From Duganella alba (GTDB lineage Bacteria; Pseudomonadota; Gammaproteobacteria; Burkholderiales; Burkholderiaceae_D), in the NCBI RefSeq assembly GCF_009674495.1, contig NZ_WKJN01000006.1, positions 1 to 64,000 of the forward strand: DNA of 64,000 bases, in the 5' to 3' direction. A model generated the notes under the pieces. It saw only the letters and a list, made by a program, of their open reading frames with translations. It was not told where the DNA came from and did no database searches. The translations under genes were made by a program, and so were the position numbers. Of this stretch, positions 46,712 through 55,630 are shown piece after piece (the first letter of the stretch is position 1; every line of letters starts with the position of its first letter).

Positions 46712-49700
46712 ATGCAAGCAGCAGTTTCCTCCGGTTTTACCCCGTTCGCCGCGCTTCAGGCTGAAATCCTGCGCGACCCGATTCCCCTGCGCGCCGCAGT
46801 GACGGCAGCCTATCGCAAGGATGAAGTCAGCGCCGTCCAGTGGCTGCTCGGCCAGTTGAACAACCACGACGAAGTCAGCCTTCAGCAGGCGCAGCAACTG
46901 GCCTATAAACTGGTCAGTTCGGTGCGCACGGAACGCACCCGCGCGTCCGGCGTGGACGCGCTGATGCACGAGTTTTCGCTGTCGTCGGACGAGGGCGTGG
47001 CGCTGATGTGCCTGGCTGAAGCACTGTTGCGTATTCCCGACAACGCCACCGCCGACCGCCTGATCGCCGACAAAATCAGCAAGGGCGACTGGCGCAAGCA
47101 CCTGGGCGAATCGCCGTCGCTGTTCGTCAACGCGGCCACCTGGGGCCTGCTGATCACCGGCAAGCTGGTGTCGACCAACAGCGAAACCGGCCTCGGCTCG
47201 GCGCTGACCAAGCTGATTTCCAAGGGCGGCGAGCCGCTGATCCGCAAAGGCGTGGACCTGGCGATGCGCATGCTGGGCAACCAGTTCGTCACCGGCCAGA
47301 CCATCGACGAGGCGATCAAGAACGGCCAGGCCAACGAGGCGCGCGGCTACCGCTATTCCTACGACATGCTGGGCGAAGCGGCGTTGACCGAAGAAGACGC
47401 CAAAAAATACTACGCGTCCTACGAAACCGCGATCCACGCGATCGGCAAGGCCTCGAACGGCCGCGGCATCCGCAACGGCCCTGGCATTTCGGTGAAGCTG
47501 TCGGCGCTGCACCCGCGCTACAGCCGTGCCCAGCACGCCCGCGTGATGCAGGAACTGCTGCCGCGCGTGCGCGATCTGGTGCTGCTGGCCAAGCAGTACA
47601 ACATCGGCCTGAACATCGATGCGGAAGAGGCCGACCGCCTGGAACTGTCGCTGGACCTGATGGAAGCGCTGGCGCACGATCCCGCGCTGGCCGGTTTCGA
47701 GGGCATCGGCTTCGTGGTGCAGGGCTACCAGAAGCGCTGCCCGTTCGTCATCGACTACCTGATCGACCTGGCCAAGCGCAGCGGCCGCAAGTTCATGGTG
47801 CGCCTGGTGAAGGGCGCTTACTGGGATGCGGAAATCAAGCGCGCCCAGGTGGACGGCATGAGCGGCTACCCGGTCTACACGCGCAAGGTCTACACCGACG
47901 TCTCCTACCTGGTGTGCGCGCAGAAGCTGCTGGGCGCCACCGACGTGATCTATCCGCAGTTTGCGACGCACAACGCGCAGACGCTGTCGACCATCTACAC
48001 CTGGGCCAAGCGCGACGGCGTCACCGACTACGAATTCCAGTGCCTGCACGGCATGGGCGAATCGCTGTACGACCAGGTGGTGGGCAAGGACAACCTGGAC
48101 AAGGCCTGCCGCATCTACGCCCCGGTCGGCACCCACGAAACGCTGCTGGCCTACCTGGTGCGCCGCCTGCTGGAAAACGGCGCCAACTCGTCGTTCGTCA
48201 ACCAGATCGTCGATGAAGCGATCCCGATCGAGTCGCTGCTGCGCGATCCGGTCGCTGCCGCGCGCGAGCAGGGCGGCCTGCCGCATTCTGGCATCGCCCT
48301 GCCGCTGGACATGTTTGGCGACCGTAAAAACTCGGCCGGTTTCGACCTGGCCAACGAAAACGTGCTGCGCGAAATCGCCGATGCGCTGGCGACGCCGCGC
48401 AGCTGGCATGCGGCGGCGCTGCTGGCTGGCGGCCTGAGCGTCGGCCAGCCGGTGCAGAACGTCACCAACCCGGCGCAGCGCAGCGACATCGTCGGCCAGC
48501 TGGTGGAAGCCAGCGCCGACGACGTCGAAACCGCGCTGGCCAGCGCCAGCAGCTACGCCATGGACTGGCAGACCACCGAGCCATCGGTGCGCGCCGCCGC
48601 CCTGACCAGGGCCGCCGACCTGTTCGAAGCCAACGCGCTGGAACTGATGACGCTGGCCATCCGCGAAGCCGGCAAATCGCTGCCGAACGCCATCGCGGAA
48701 ATCCGCGAAGCGGTCGACTTCCTGCGCTACTACGCGGGCGAAGTGCACGGCTCGACCAACACCCTGGCGCTGGGCCCGGTGACCTGCATCAGCCCATGGA
48801 ACTTCCCGCTGGCGATCTTCACCGGCCAGGTGGCCGCCTCGCTGGCCGCCGGCAACGTGGTGCTGGCCAAGCCGGCCGAGCAGACGCCGCTGATCGCGCA
48901 TCGCGCGGTCGAGCTGCTGCACGAAGCCGGCATTCCGCGCGCCGCGCTGCAATTCCTGCCGGGCCGCGGCGAAGTGGTCGGCGCCGCGCTGACCGGCGAC
49001 AGCCGCGTCAAGGGCGTGATCTTCACCGGCTCGACCGAAGTGGCGCAGTTGATCAACCGCACGCTGGCCAAGCGCGCCGTGGCGGAAAACGCCGACATCC
49101 CGCTGATCGCCGAAACCGGCGGCCAGAACGCGATGATCGTCGATTCGTCGGCGCTGCCGGAACAGGTGGTGCAGGATGCGATTTCGTCGGCCTTCGACAG
49201 CGCCGGCCAGCGCTGCTCGGCGCTGCGCGTGCTGTTCCTGCAGGAAGATATCGCCGACAAGACCATCAAAATGCTGAAAGGCGCGATGCAGGAGCTGAAA
49301 GTCGGCACGCCGGACCGCCTGGTGACCGACATCGGCCCGGTGATCGACGCCGAGGCGCAGCAGAATCTGCTGGCCCACATCAACAAGCTGAAGGGTACGG
49401 CGGTCGATTACTACTCGCTGGACCTGCCGGCGGACGTGACCAGCGCCGGCACCTTTGTGCCGCCAACCGTGCTGGAAATCCGCTCGCTGGCCGAGCTGAC
49501 GCAGGAAGTGTTCGGCCCGGTCATGCACGTGATCCGCTACAAGCGCGCCGATCTGCCGAAAGTGGTCGACCAGATCAACGCCAGCGGCTTCGGCCTGACG
49601 CTGGGCGTGCATTCGCGCATCGATGAAACCATCGACTACATCACCAACCGCGCGCATGTGGGCAATATCTACGTCAACCGCAACATCGTCGGCGCCGTGG

Positions 49701-50362
49701 TCGGCGTGCAGCCCTTCGGTGGCGAAGGCAAATCCGGCACCGGCCCGAAAGCCGGCGGTCCGCTGTACCTGAAGCGTTTGCAACGCGGCGCCATCACGGC
49801 GCCGGTGCATGAACGCCAGACTTCGCCATCGCTGGACGCGCTGGTGGTCTGGTCGAAAATGCACGGCCATGAACGCATCGCCAGCCTGGCGGAGCAGTAC
49901 AGCCGCTCGACCATGCTGGGCAGCCTGACCGCGCTGCCAGGGCCTACCGGCGAGCGCAACACGCTGGCGCTGGTGTCCCGTGGCGCTGTGGCCTGCGTGG
50001 CCGGCACGCTGGAGGGCTTGATGAACCAGATCGCCGCGGTACTGGCGACCGGCAATATCGCGCTGGTGACGGGCGCGACGGCGCATCTGCTGCCGGCCGA
50101 CCTGCCGTCGGCGATCAGGGACCGTATTCAGACCGTTCCGGACCTGGAAAGCAGCGAGTTTCAGATTGCGCTGGTGGAATCGATGATGGCCAAGAGCCAG
50201 CACAACGTCCTGGCGGCCCGTAGCGGGGCGCTGGTGGCCTTGATCAGCACCAATGAGGAGAGCAGCATCCCCCTGTGGCGTTTGGTCGCTGAGCGGGCTC
50301 TGTGCGTGAATACGACGGCTGCAGGGGGTAACGCCAGCCTGATGACGCTGCAGGCGTCGTAA
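46712..50362 (+). CDS. putA: Bifunctional proline dehydrogenase / delta-1-pyrroline-5-carboxylate dehydrogenase
   Basis: 1,216 residues. It oxidises proline to glutamate in two steps. The FAD-dependent proline dehydrogenase barrel covers ~residues 150-480 (VKLSALHPRYS, RKFMVRLVKGAYWDAEIKRAQ, FATHNAQT, LHGMGESLYD). The aldehyde dehydrogenase domain covers ~560-1030 (CISPWNFPLAIFTGQVAASLAAG, GVIFTGSTEVA, ETGGQNAMIVDSS, catalytic Cys in SAGQRCSALRV). A C-terminal ~180-residue extension follows. The ribbon-helix-helix repressor domain of E. coli PutA is absent. The divergent Lrp-type gene and a leader hairpin are the likely controls. Confidence 0.96.
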   Translation: MQAAVSSGFTPFAALQAEILRDPIPLRAAVTAAYRKDEVSAVQWLLGQLNNHDEVSLQQAQQLAYKLVSSVRTERTRASGVDALMHEFSLSSDEGVALMCLAEALLRIPDNATADRLIADKISKGDWRKHLGESPSLFVNAATWGLLITGKLVSTNSETGLGSALTKLISKGGEPLIRKGVDLAMRMLGNQFVTGQTIDEAIKNGQANEARGYRYSYDMLGEAALTEEDAKKYYASYETAIHAIGKASNGRGIRNGPGISVKLSALHPRYSRAQHARVMQELLPRVRDLVLLAKQYNIGLNIDAEEADRLELSLDLMEALAHDPALAGFEGIGFVVQGYQKRCPFVIDYLIDLAKRSGRKFMVRLVKGAYWDAEIKRAQVDGMSGYPVYTRKVYTDVSYLVCAQKLLGATDVIYPQFATHNAQTLSTIYTWAKRDGVTDYEFQCLHGMGESLYDQVVGKDNLDKACRIYAPVGTHETLLAYLVRRLLENGANSSFVNQIVDEAIPIESLLRDPVAAAREQGGLPHSGIALPLDMFGDRKNSAGFDLANENVLREIADALATPRSWHAAALLAGGLSVGQPVQNVTNPAQRSDIVGQLVEASADDVETALASASSYAMDWQTTEPSVRAAALTRAADLFEANALELMTLAIREAGKSLPNAIAEIREAVDFLRYYAGEVHGSTNTLALGPVTCISPWNFPLAIFTGQVAASLAAGNVVLAKPAEQTPLIAHRAVELLHEAGIPRAALQFLPGRGEVVGAALTGDSRVKGVIFTGSTEVAQLINRTLAKRAVAENADIPLIAETGGQNAMIVDSSALPEQVVQDAISSAFDSAGQRCSALRVLFLQEDIADKTIKMLKGAMQELKVGTPDRLVTDIGPVIDAEAQQNLLAHINKLKGTAVDYYSLDLPADVTSAGTFVPPTVLEIRSLAELTQEVFGPVMHVIRYKRADLPKVVDQINASGFGLTLGVHSRIDETIDYITNRAHVGNIYVNRNIVGAVVGVQPFGGEGKSGTGPKAGGPLYLKRLQRGAITAPVHERQTSPSLDALVVWSKMHGHERIASLAEQYSRSTMLGSLTALPGPTGERNTLALVSRGAVACVAGTLEGLMNQIAAVLATGNIALVTGATAHLLPADLPSAIRDRIQTVPDLESSEFQIALVESMMAKSQHNVLAARSGALVALISTNEESSIPLWRLVAERALCVNTTAAGGNASLMTLQAS

Positions 50363-50370
50363 AAACCAAG

Positions 50371-50393
50371 TTTCGTTAGTACCCCTAACGAAA
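50371..50393 (+). terminator. Hairpin after putA
   Basis: TTTCGTTAG (50371-50379) pairs exactly with CTAACGAAA (50385-50393) around TACCC, 8 bp past the putA stop. No T run follows, so termination is not certain. Confidence 0.5.
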
Positions 50394-50416
50394 GGGGCTG
50401 ACCCAGGTTCAGGGAT

Positions 50417-50448
50417 AGGGGCTTCGCCCCGCCAGCCTATAGGCTGGC
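50417..50448. repeat. Two adjacent extragenic palindromes
   Basis: GGGG-CTTCG-CCCC (50418-50430) followed by the 18-bp perfect palindrome GCCAGCCTATAGGCTGGC (50431-50448). They lie between the convergent putA and mtnN genes and may serve as bidirectional terminators or be mobile extragenic palindromes. Confidence 0.6.
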
Positions 50449-50492
50449 CCCTGGCCGCAGCGGTGTGCGGGGTACAGGGGTGCCGCGCGCTT

Positions 50493-51179
50493 TTACCCCT
50501 TGCAGAAGTTACGAATCACATCAAATGCATACCCCGCTGCCACGGTTTTGATGAAATGCATGAAATCGACGGCAGCCTCGTCGTTGGCGTTGTCGGAGAT
50601 CGTCCTGATCACGGCAAACGGAATTCCCAGCTCAAAACACACCTGCGCCACCGCTGCGCCTTCCATTTCCACTGCCAATAATTGCGGCAACGCGGTTTTG
50701 ATGGCCTGAATCTGCGTCAATTTGCCTATAAATTGATCACCGCTGGCAATCAGACCACGATGCACACGCGAAATTGGCGCAGCAGCGCCAGCCAATCGCT
50801 CGGTCAAGGCCACGTCGGTGGCAAAGCTCGACAACCCGGTCAGCGGAATTTCAAATCTTGGAAACAGCGGGCTGGCATCAAAATCGTGCTGGACCAGCGT
50901 GTCAGCCACCACGATATCCCCAACGTTGACGTTTTTATCCCCGCTTCCGGCAACGCCGGTGAAGACGATGTGGGTAACTCCGAACTTTTCCACAAGAATC
51001 GCAGCTGTCATTGCCGCAGCAACCTTGCCTATACGCGATAGAACGCACACAGCGTCGATTTCCCAGAGTTTCCCGGCCGTGTACTCCCTCATGCCGTGAA
51101 AGTGCCTGGAAGGGCTCTCAAGGGCTTCTATCAGCCCATGCTGTTCTTCAGCCAACGCGCTGATGATGCCTAAACGCAT
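50493..51179 (-). CDS. mtnN: 5'-methylthioadenosine/S-adenosylhomocysteine nucleosidase
   Basis: 228 residues, standard length. Hallmarks: MRLGIISALAEEQHGLIEAL start, FTGVAGSGDKNVNVGDIVVAD, the substrate-binding AVEMEGAAVAQVC and the catalytic Asp in RTISDNANDEAAVDF. It hydrolyses MTA and SAH to recover methionine and adenine and to limit methyltransferase product inhibition. Convergent with putA; upstream lies a repeat-rich region. Confidence 0.95.
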   Translation of the reverse strand: MRLGIISALAEEQHGLIEALESPSRHFHGMREYTAGKLWEIDAVCVLSRIGKVAAAMTAAILVEKFGVTHIVFTGVAGSGDKNVNVGDIVVADTLVQHDFDASPLFPRFEIPLTGLSSFATDVALTERLAGAAAPISRVHRGLIASGDQFIGKLTQIQAIKTALPQLLAVEMEGAAVAQVCFELGIPFAVIRTISDNANDEAAVDFMHFIKTVAAGYAFDVIRNFCKG

Positions 51180-51555
51180 ACTTTTCCTTCAATTTTTGAA
51201 TGTGGTCTGTGGAGATCCAAGGTCTTTTCCACAACGCGTAGCGAAAAAAAGTGAATTTTAAGGCGTTTTTTGATGGGTGGATGGCTTTCAGATGCCGAAC
51301 AGGCGTCCTATTTCGTCTGCGCCGCTTTTGACGTTATGCTTTTAGTTGTTTACAAAAGGTTTATATAAACATAGTGGTAGTAGTAAACGTGCAAATAGCT
51401 GTGGATAAGTTCTGTATACGTTTACAAATCATCTGTTTACGGCGTAAACAACCACATGCATAAACGCTGTACCAGCGCAGGAACAGTTTTTGGATAAAAT
51501 ATGGGCCTGTGGTTAAAAGTGGTGCTTAGCCACATCTCGTCCTGTGGATATCCAA
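51180..51555. repeat. Repeat-bearing intergenic region, copy A of a duplicated ~200-bp sequence
   Basis: From ~51362 to 51570 this matches collinearly the region 54351-54560: CTGTGGATAAG at 51399 versus 54390, GAACAGTTTT-TGGATAAAA at 51481 versus GAACTGTTTT at 54471, and CCTGTGGATATCC at 51541 versus 54531 (spacings 82/81 and 60/60 bp). It includes DnaA-box-like TGTGGATAA (51400-51408). Copy A runs into the 3' end of the GGDEF-EAL gene. No gene in the rest. Confidence 0.7.
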
Positions 51556-54276
51556 TTACTTATTCACAGGCTCGCACTGTTTTTGTAGTTTTTCCTCTAA
51601 TTCCGGGCCTGAAATGGGCCTGGAGAGCAGGTATCCCTGACCGAAATCGCATCCGATGGCTGTCAAAGCGGCAAGTTGTTGTTGCGTTTCTATGCCTTCG
51701 GCGATCACTTTGATGCCCAGCTTGTGCGCCATGGCGATCATTGCCTCGCAAATCAGCAGTCCGTCACCACCCTGGGTGACAAATTCCGGCGCGATCTTGA
51801 TGTAGTCCACGCCAAAGCGCTTCAGAAACGCCACCGAGCAGTGGCCGGAGCCGAAATCGTCCAGCGAAATCTGCATATGGGTGTGGCGCAGGTCGGCATT
51901 GTTGCTGGCGGCGTCCAGCAGCAGGTTTTCCGTGACCTCGACGATGAGGCTTTGCGGGCTGACCTTCAGTTCCTTCAGAAAATCCAGCCATCGACGGTAG
52001 TTGCTGCCGTCGTCGCGGAACTGCCAGGCCGATTTGTTCACGCTTACCTGGAATGCCGGCGAGCTGATGGCCTGAAGTTTTTGCACTTCAAGCGCTGCCT
52101 GGTGGAACACCCAGTCGCCGATGCCGATGATCAGGCCGCTGCTTTCGGCCACGTTGAGGAATTCGGCCGGATTCAGCAGCCCGCGTACCGGATGTTGCCA
52201 ACGCACCAGCGCTTCGGCCTTGACCACGGCGCCATTCGACAGGTCGATGATGGGCTGGTACAGGATGCGCAGCTGGTCGTGCTGGAGCGCTTCGCGTAAT
52301 TCGTTGACCAGGTGCATGCGCGCACGCGTGGCTTCCTGCATGAAGGAGGCGAAATAATTGAAGCGGTTGCGGCCCTGCTGCTTGGCGGTGTACATCGCCT
52401 GGTCGGCGTTTTTGATCAGGGTTTCCGCATCGGCGCCGTCGTCCGGGTACAGGGTAATGCCGATGCTGCTCGAAATATGGGCAACCTGCCGGTCTTCGCT
52501 GTCGCCAAGATGGAAGGGCGTGCTCATTTTCTTCAGGATTTCCTGGGCGATGCGGACCACGTCGCCGGCATTGTTCAGCTCGCTAAGGATGACGGTGAAT
52601 TCATCGCCGCCCAGCCTGGCCACGGTATCGGTGCTGCGCACGCAGCCAAGCAGCCGCGTTGCCACTTGTTTGAGCAGCATGTCGCCCTTGTCGTGGCCCA
52701 GGGTGTCGTTGATTTCCTTGAAGTAATCCAGATCAACAAAGACCAGCGCCATCGGCAGCTGCGAGCGGTCGGTTTTTTTCATTTCCAGGCGCAGATGCTC
52801 GTGGAACATGCGGCGATTCGCCAGTCCCGTCAGCGTGTCGAAGTTGGCCTGGCGCCAGATCAGCTCTTCGGAGGCTTTTTTCTGCGTGATATCGCTGAGC
52901 AATGCGACGTAGCGGAACGGTTTGCCCTTTTCGTTGTAGACGGTGTTGACCACCATCGACACCAGGTATTCCTCGCCGTTTTTGCTTTGGTGCCACAACT
53001 CGCCCTTCCAGTGACCGCTGTCGGTGACGGCTTCGAAGATGCGGTCGAAAAATTCGCGGTCGTTGCGGCTGGAGGCCAGCTCGTAGGCGCGGTGGCCGAT
53101 CAGTTCTTTTTCGGTGTAGCCGCTGAGTAGTGAAAAGGCCGGATTCACGGTGAGGATCAGGCCGTTTGCGTCGGTCACCATCATGCCTTCGCCGCTGTTC
53201 TGGAACAGCAGCGACGCCAGCTTCATCGATTCTTCGTTGGCCAGCAACTGGTGTTCCATTTCCCGGCTGGCGCTGTACAGCGCACGGTAGCGAAGTTCAC
53301 GGTCTTCCTGACGCGAGTAAGTGCGCAGCGAAAAATGGCCGGCGCCGAACATCAGCAACAGCAGGATGGCCAGACCACCGCCGGCCGTCAGGTAATTTTG
53401 CTGCAGCAAACGGGCCGCTTCGTTGTCGTTGCTGCCGACCACGATGATCAGCGGCAGGCCATCGAGTACGTGGTAGCTGAAAACACGGGTCACGTTGTCG
53501 ATCAGGCTGACGGTTTTGTAGGTGCCTGAACTGGCCCGTCGCACATTGTCGAACAGGGAAGTGGCGCTCAGATCGCGTGCGAAAGCCTGTTCGAAATTCG
53601 GCACGCGGGCGATCACCTTGCCGCCAGCGTGGATCAGCGAGATCGAGATGTCGGAATTGAAGCGTGAATTTTCAAAGACTTTGACGTAGCGGTCGACATT
53701 CAGCGGCGCGGTGACGACTCCCAGGAACTCGCCCTTGGCGTTTTCCACGCGGCGACTCAGGAAAAACAGCTTTTTCTTGCTGCGTTTGCCAATCGCAGGT
53801 TCACCGATGAAGAGTTTTCCTTTGAATTCGTTGTTGGCGTGAACTTTGAAATAGTCGCGGTCGGCGTAGGAGATGCCGGTGACGTTGCTGCCGGTAGATG
53901 TGGCAACCGCATTTCCTTTGGGATCAACAAACGTAATCCAGTAATCGCTGTCAAAACTGGAACCGAGCGAGGAAAGCAGTTCTTCCATGGTCGCTCGCGA
54001 ACTGCTTTGCGTAGCGGGCAGAACTTTGATGGCGTTCGACACGCTCATCAGCGATACGTCGGCCGATTGAATCGAGTAAATCACGTGGGCTTCCATCGCC
54101 TTCACGTAATGCTCGGTCTGCACTTTGACGGAGAGTTCCCGTTCAAGGTAGGAACTGCGGAATTGGCTGACAACAACTGCAATGGCGAGTGCTGCCATCG
54201 ACAACAGGCCGGTGATCAAACGTCGCCGAAACCGCAGATATGCAGGCGACCGGGTTTTTTTGCTTGATGAGGACAA
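51556..54276 (-). CDS. Membrane-bound CACHE-PAS-GGDEF-EAL cyclic-di-GMP enzyme
   Basis: 906 residues. Transmembrane helices lie at ~18-40 and ~295-315 around a periplasmic double-CACHE sensor. A PAS domain (~350-470) is followed by a GGDEF domain with an intact ARLGGDEFTVIL active site (~580) and an EAL domain with VKAEALVRWQHP (~690). Both cyclase and phosphodiesterase motifs look complete. The start is a TTG at 54276 with GGAG placed 5 bp before it; no ATG in frame fits better. It is flanked on both sides by copies of the same ~200-bp repeat. Confidence 0.92.
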   Translation of the reverse strand: MSSSSKKTRSPAYLRFRRRLITGLLSMAALAIAVVVSQFRSSYLERELSVKVQTEHYVKAMEAHVIYSIQSADVSLMSVSNAIKVLPATQSSSRATMEELLSSLGSSFDSDYWITFVDPKGNAVATSTGSNVTGISYADRDYFKVHANNEFKGKLFIGEPAIGKRSKKKLFFLSRRVENAKGEFLGVVTAPLNVDRYVKVFENSRFNSDISISLIHAGGKVIARVPNFEQAFARDLSATSLFDNVRRASSGTYKTVSLIDNVTRVFSYHVLDGLPLIIVVGSNDNEAARLLQQNYLTAGGGLAILLLLMFGAGHFSLRTYSRQEDRELRYRALYSASREMEHQLLANEESMKLASLLFQNSGEGMMVTDANGLILTVNPAFSLLSGYTEKELIGHRAYELASSRNDREFFDRIFEAVTDSGHWKGELWHQSKNGEEYLVSMVVNTVYNEKGKPFRYVALLSDITQKKASEELIWRQANFDTLTGLANRRMFHEHLRLEMKKTDRSQLPMALVFVDLDYFKEINDTLGHDKGDMLLKQVATRLLGCVRSTDTVARLGGDEFTVILSELNNAGDVVRIAQEILKKMSTPFHLGDSEDRQVAHISSSIGITLYPDDGADAETLIKNADQAMYTAKQQGRNRFNYFASFMQEATRARMHLVNELREALQHDQLRILYQPIIDLSNGAVVKAEALVRWQHPVRGLLNPAEFLNVAESSGLIIGIGDWVFHQAALEVQKLQAISSPAFQVSVNKSAWQFRDDGSNYRRWLDFLKELKVSPQSLIVEVTENLLLDAASNNADLRHTHMQISLDDFGSGHCSVAFLKRFGVDYIKIAPEFVTQGGDGLLICEAMIAMAHKLGIKVIAEGIETQQQLAALTAIGCDFGQGYLLSRPISGPELEEKLQKQCEPVNK

Positions 54277-54299
54277 AACATCTCCGGTTGAAGCTGTTT

Positions 54300-54577
54300 G
54301 TTTGGCAATTCGAGTATATCGGAGCTTTTATGGTTTACTCTAAAGAAGTAGATATAAAAATAGTGATAGTTGTTAACACCGACACTTTTCTGTGGATAAG
54401 TGGTCATTTTGGATTAGAATCAGGCGTTTACGCGCTGTACAAGACGGCGCGTAAACCGTGTATGAGCAAAGAACTGTTTTGGGATAAAAAAAGTCGTCCT
54501 CAACGTTCGTTTGTTTACGCACATTTGACCCCTGTGGATATCCATATGCTTATCCACAGGTGCAAACAGGGGATTTG
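54300..54577. repeat. Copy B of the duplicated ~200-bp sequence with DnaA-box-like motifs
   Basis: 54351-54560 is collinear with 51362-51570. It ends in CCTGTGGATA (54531-54540) and its exact inverse TATCCACAGG (54551-54560), a hairpin with a 10-bp loop. It contains TGTGGATAA (54391-54399) and TTATCCACA (54550-54558). It forms the 5' region of the nitronate monooxygenase gene. Confidence 0.7.
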
Positions 54578-55615
54578 ATGACATTCGCATCACTGTTTCC
54601 GCATCCAATCATCCAGGGGCCGACCGCTGGTGGTTTCAATACGCCGGCGCAAGTCGCCGCTGTGTCCAATGCCGGCGCGCTCGGTTCGCTGGCCTGTTCC
54701 TTGTTGTCGCCGGACGTCATCCGCGAGCAAACCGCGCAGATCCGCACCCTCACCGACCGGCCTTTTTGTCTGAATTTCTTCGCGCAGGAAACGCCGAAAC
54801 CGTCCGCCGCCGAGGTGGAGCGAGCGAAGGAATTCCTGAAACCGATCTGGTCGTCGCTGGGCTGGAGCGAGCTGCCGACGCCGGCCCAATGGTGCGAGGA
54901 TTTCGCTGCACAGTTTGAAACGCTGATCGCGCTGCGCCCTGCCGTGGCAAGTTTTACCTTCGGCATCCTCAGCGTGGAGCAGATCCAGCGCTTGCACGAC
55001 GCCGGCATTTTGGTCATCGGTACGATCACCCATCCGGATGAAGCGCTGGCCTGGGAAAGCAGGGGCGCCGATGCGGTGATTGCTTCCGGCGTGGAGTCGG
55101 GCGGCCATCGCGGCACCTTCATCGGGCCGCAGGAAGACGCCAAACTGGGCACGTTCGAGCTGCTGCCGCTGGTGGTGGCGGCGGTAAATATTCCGGTGAT
55201 TTCCGCCGGCGGCATCATGGACGGCGCCGATATCAAACGCGCGCTGGATGGCGGCGCGCAGGCGGTGCAGATGGGCACGGCATTCCTGGTCAGCGACGAA
55301 TCGAGTATCGGCGCGGCGTACAGGCAGCGCTTGCTGACTGCTGGCGATCATCCAACCAGGCTGACGCGCACTTTTTCCGGCCGCTATGCGCGCGGCCTGG
55401 AAAACCGCTTCATGCGCGAGATGGCGGTGCATGAACATCTGCTGCCGCCGTACCCCGTTCAAAATGCATTAACGTCGCCGATCCGCGCGGAAGCGGCCAA
55501 GCGTGGCGAGACCGAATTGATGTCGCTCTGGTGCGGCACCGGCGTGGCGCGTGCGCGGCCCATGCCGGCGGCGAAACTGATAGAAATTTTGCTGGCGGAG
55601 ATCAGCGCAACATAA
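54578..55615 (+). CDS. Nitronate monooxygenase (2-nitropropane dioxygenase family)
   Basis: 345 residues from ATG 54578 (AGGGGA ribosome site). FMN-binding TIM barrel: PIIQGPTAGGFNTPAQVAAVSNAGALGSLA at the start, then ESGGHRGTF, IPVISAGGIMDGADIKRALDGGAQAVQMGTAFL. It oxidises alkyl nitronates such as propionate-3-nitronate to detoxify them; this activity is the family's, not shown here. The GMC oxidoreductase gene starts 15 bp later, so the two form an operon. Confidence 0.9.
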   Translation: MTFASLFPHPIIQGPTAGGFNTPAQVAAVSNAGALGSLACSLLSPDVIREQTAQIRTLTDRPFCLNFFAQETPKPSAAEVERAKEFLKPIWSSLGWSELPTPAQWCEDFAAQFETLIALRPAVASFTFGILSVEQIQRLHDAGILVIGTITHPDEALAWESRGADAVIASGVESGGHRGTFIGPQEDAKLGTFELLPLVVAAVNIPVISAGGIMDGADIKRALDGGAQAVQMGTAFLVSDESSIGAAYRQRLLTAGDHPTRLTRTFSGRYARGLENRFMREMAVHEHLLPPYPVQNALTSPIRAEAAKRGETELMSLWCGTGVARARPMPAAKLIEILLAEISAT

Positions 55616-55630
55616 ATCAGGAGACTGTTT

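Noticed and set aside
46619-50203. 1,194-codon minus-strand frame opposite putA
   Set aside because: Antisense shadow of putA without any recognisable domain.
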